A stretch of 64,000 nt of DNA from Tritrichomonas musculus (taxonomy: Eukaryota > Parabasalia > Tritrichomonadida > Tritrichomonadidae), in contig JAPFFF010000005.1 in the NCBI GenBank assembly GCA_039105265.1, forward strand, positions 5,565,501 to 5,629,500, in the 5' to 3' direction. The notes beneath the pieces are model-generated. The model worked only from the letters and a program-made list of their open reading frames with translations, was not told where the DNA came from and did no database searches. Shown here piece by piece: positions 63,347 to 64,000 of the stretch. The position numbers were made by a program, and so were the translations under genes. The number at the start of each line of letters is the position of its first letter. Positions within the stretch are counted from its first letter, which is position 1.

Positions 63347-63599
63347 TACGACCTTGGCGGTTTATTTGAAAAAAAAAAATCATAAAAAAGTAAACGGTTT
63401 TTTTATGAATTTTCCAAATGCAGTAAATAAAAACAATTCATTTTCCTTAACTTACAATCTTCGATAGTATAAGATAATAATGGTAAAATAATGATGATGA
63501 AAATGATTAAAATAATCAGAGTAAATATCTGCAGGATTTACTTATAAATACTTTTGGAATTGCTTAAATATTAAAATGTTGCTGAGAGTAAACATGAAC

Positions 63600-63769
63600 T
63601 GCCGAATTATGTCTTCATGGACCTTATTGGAAATATTCCTGATGAAAACGAAAGCATAAATAAAATAGGTGCATGTTACCTAATTACCAGCAGCATTTTG
63701 AATAAACGTTTAGCCACTAATTTTTTAAAAAAGAATCCAGAATGCGTCCAAATCTTTGTATGTGGAGAG
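63600..63769 (+). pseudogene. Possible coding remnant
   Basis: A plus-strand frame without a convincing start reads PNYVFMDLIGNIPDENESINK then ITSSILNKRL and stops after VCGE. It looks protein-like but is too short to assign. It could be the 5' part of the gene that begins near the window end. Confidence 0.3.
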
Positions 63770-63936
63770 TAAGTAATTTTACTATACGAATAGCAAATCG
63801 ATTTCAAATGTTACTTTCAAGTCATCTCAAATCGATTTCAAAAACATCATTATTTTACATACATTAAAATATTCAGAGAATTCAAAAACACGTTTATAAT
63901 AAAAATACGTTATTAATAAAATTTTAATTAGTATTG

Positions 63937-64000
63937 ATGACAAGAACGCCTCGAAAGATTTACAAGCCAGATTTTCCTGTCCACAATTTTATTGAACTTC
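63937..64000 (+). CDS. Start of a gene running off the right edge
   Basis: ATG followed by MTRTPRKIYKPDFPVHNFIE, open to the last base. Too short to identify. Confidence 0.4.
   Translation, partial: MTRTPRKIYKPDFPVHNFIEL

Noticed and set aside
63760-63936. GTAAGT at 63767 as a 5' splice site joining two coding pieces
   Set aside because: No trichomonad 3' intron signal (ACTAACACACAG-like) precedes 63937, so an intron is not supported.

Overview
Organism. The window is very AT-rich, intron-poor eukaryotic DNA using the standard code. It looks like a trichomonad (Parabasalia), most likely Tritrichomonas or a close relative. The basis is a class I hybrid cluster protein with an N-terminal extension, SHIPPO-repeat flagellar proteins, GAF-type cyclic nucleotide phosphodiesterase and STE20-like kinase families, very short 5' leaders, and trichomonad-like initiator motifs (TCA followed by a T-rich run) a few bases upstream of several start codons. 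The species is an inference, not a proof.

Left half, 1-30.1 kb: a repeat and retrotransposon island. It is organised around five intact tRNA-Asn(GUU) genes and the elements that insert into their 3' ends. The centrepiece is an apparently intact 7.2-kb non-LTR retrotransposon (13539-20718) with one 2362-codon ORF: C2H2 zinc fingers, reverse transcriptase, a CCHC knuckle and a restriction-like endonuclease. It carries an unusual N-terminal array of sixteen 18-residue repeats. It sits exactly between two copies of the last 16 bases of the tRNA-Asn gene and leaves an intact tRNA gene with a T-run terminator at its 5' side. A shorter (~0.85 kb) apparently non-autonomous element (6588-7461, 22693-23538) occupies the same site, shares the 3' tail architecture (stem-loop, then AATAAAC at the junction) and forms tandem arrays with the large element. 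Around these lie rearranged fragments of at least one further family, a 4.3-kb near-perfect palindrome at the left edge, a Tc1/mariner-like TIR element (10163-11033), and a ~277-bp tandem repeat (28.4-29.2 kb).

Right half, 30.3-64 kb: an ordinary gene neighbourhood of single-exon genes on both strands. In order: an IQ-motif gene remnant, an auxin-efflux-carrier-family membrane protein, a SHIPPO-repeat protein, a Q/N-rich unknown, splicing factor SF3A3, a 4xGAF phosphodiesterase-like protein, a low-complexity protein, a tetraspanin-like protein, casein kinase 2 beta, a multi-pass membrane protein, an ARM-like protein, tRNA-Lys(CUU), hybrid cluster protein, a STE20-like pseudokinase, an LRR/coiled-coil protein, a MED14-like Mediator subunit, NBP35, and an API5-like protein. 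A 347-bp GC-cored foldback element interrupts the intergenic region at 45.2-45.6 kb.

Main discovery candidate: a tRNA-Asn-3'-end-specific retroelement system, made of an autonomous endonuclease-type LINE, a non-autonomous partner, and a target tRNA gene that is regenerated rather than destroyed. Repeat boundaries in the left half were judged by eye and may be off by a few bases to a few tens of bases.
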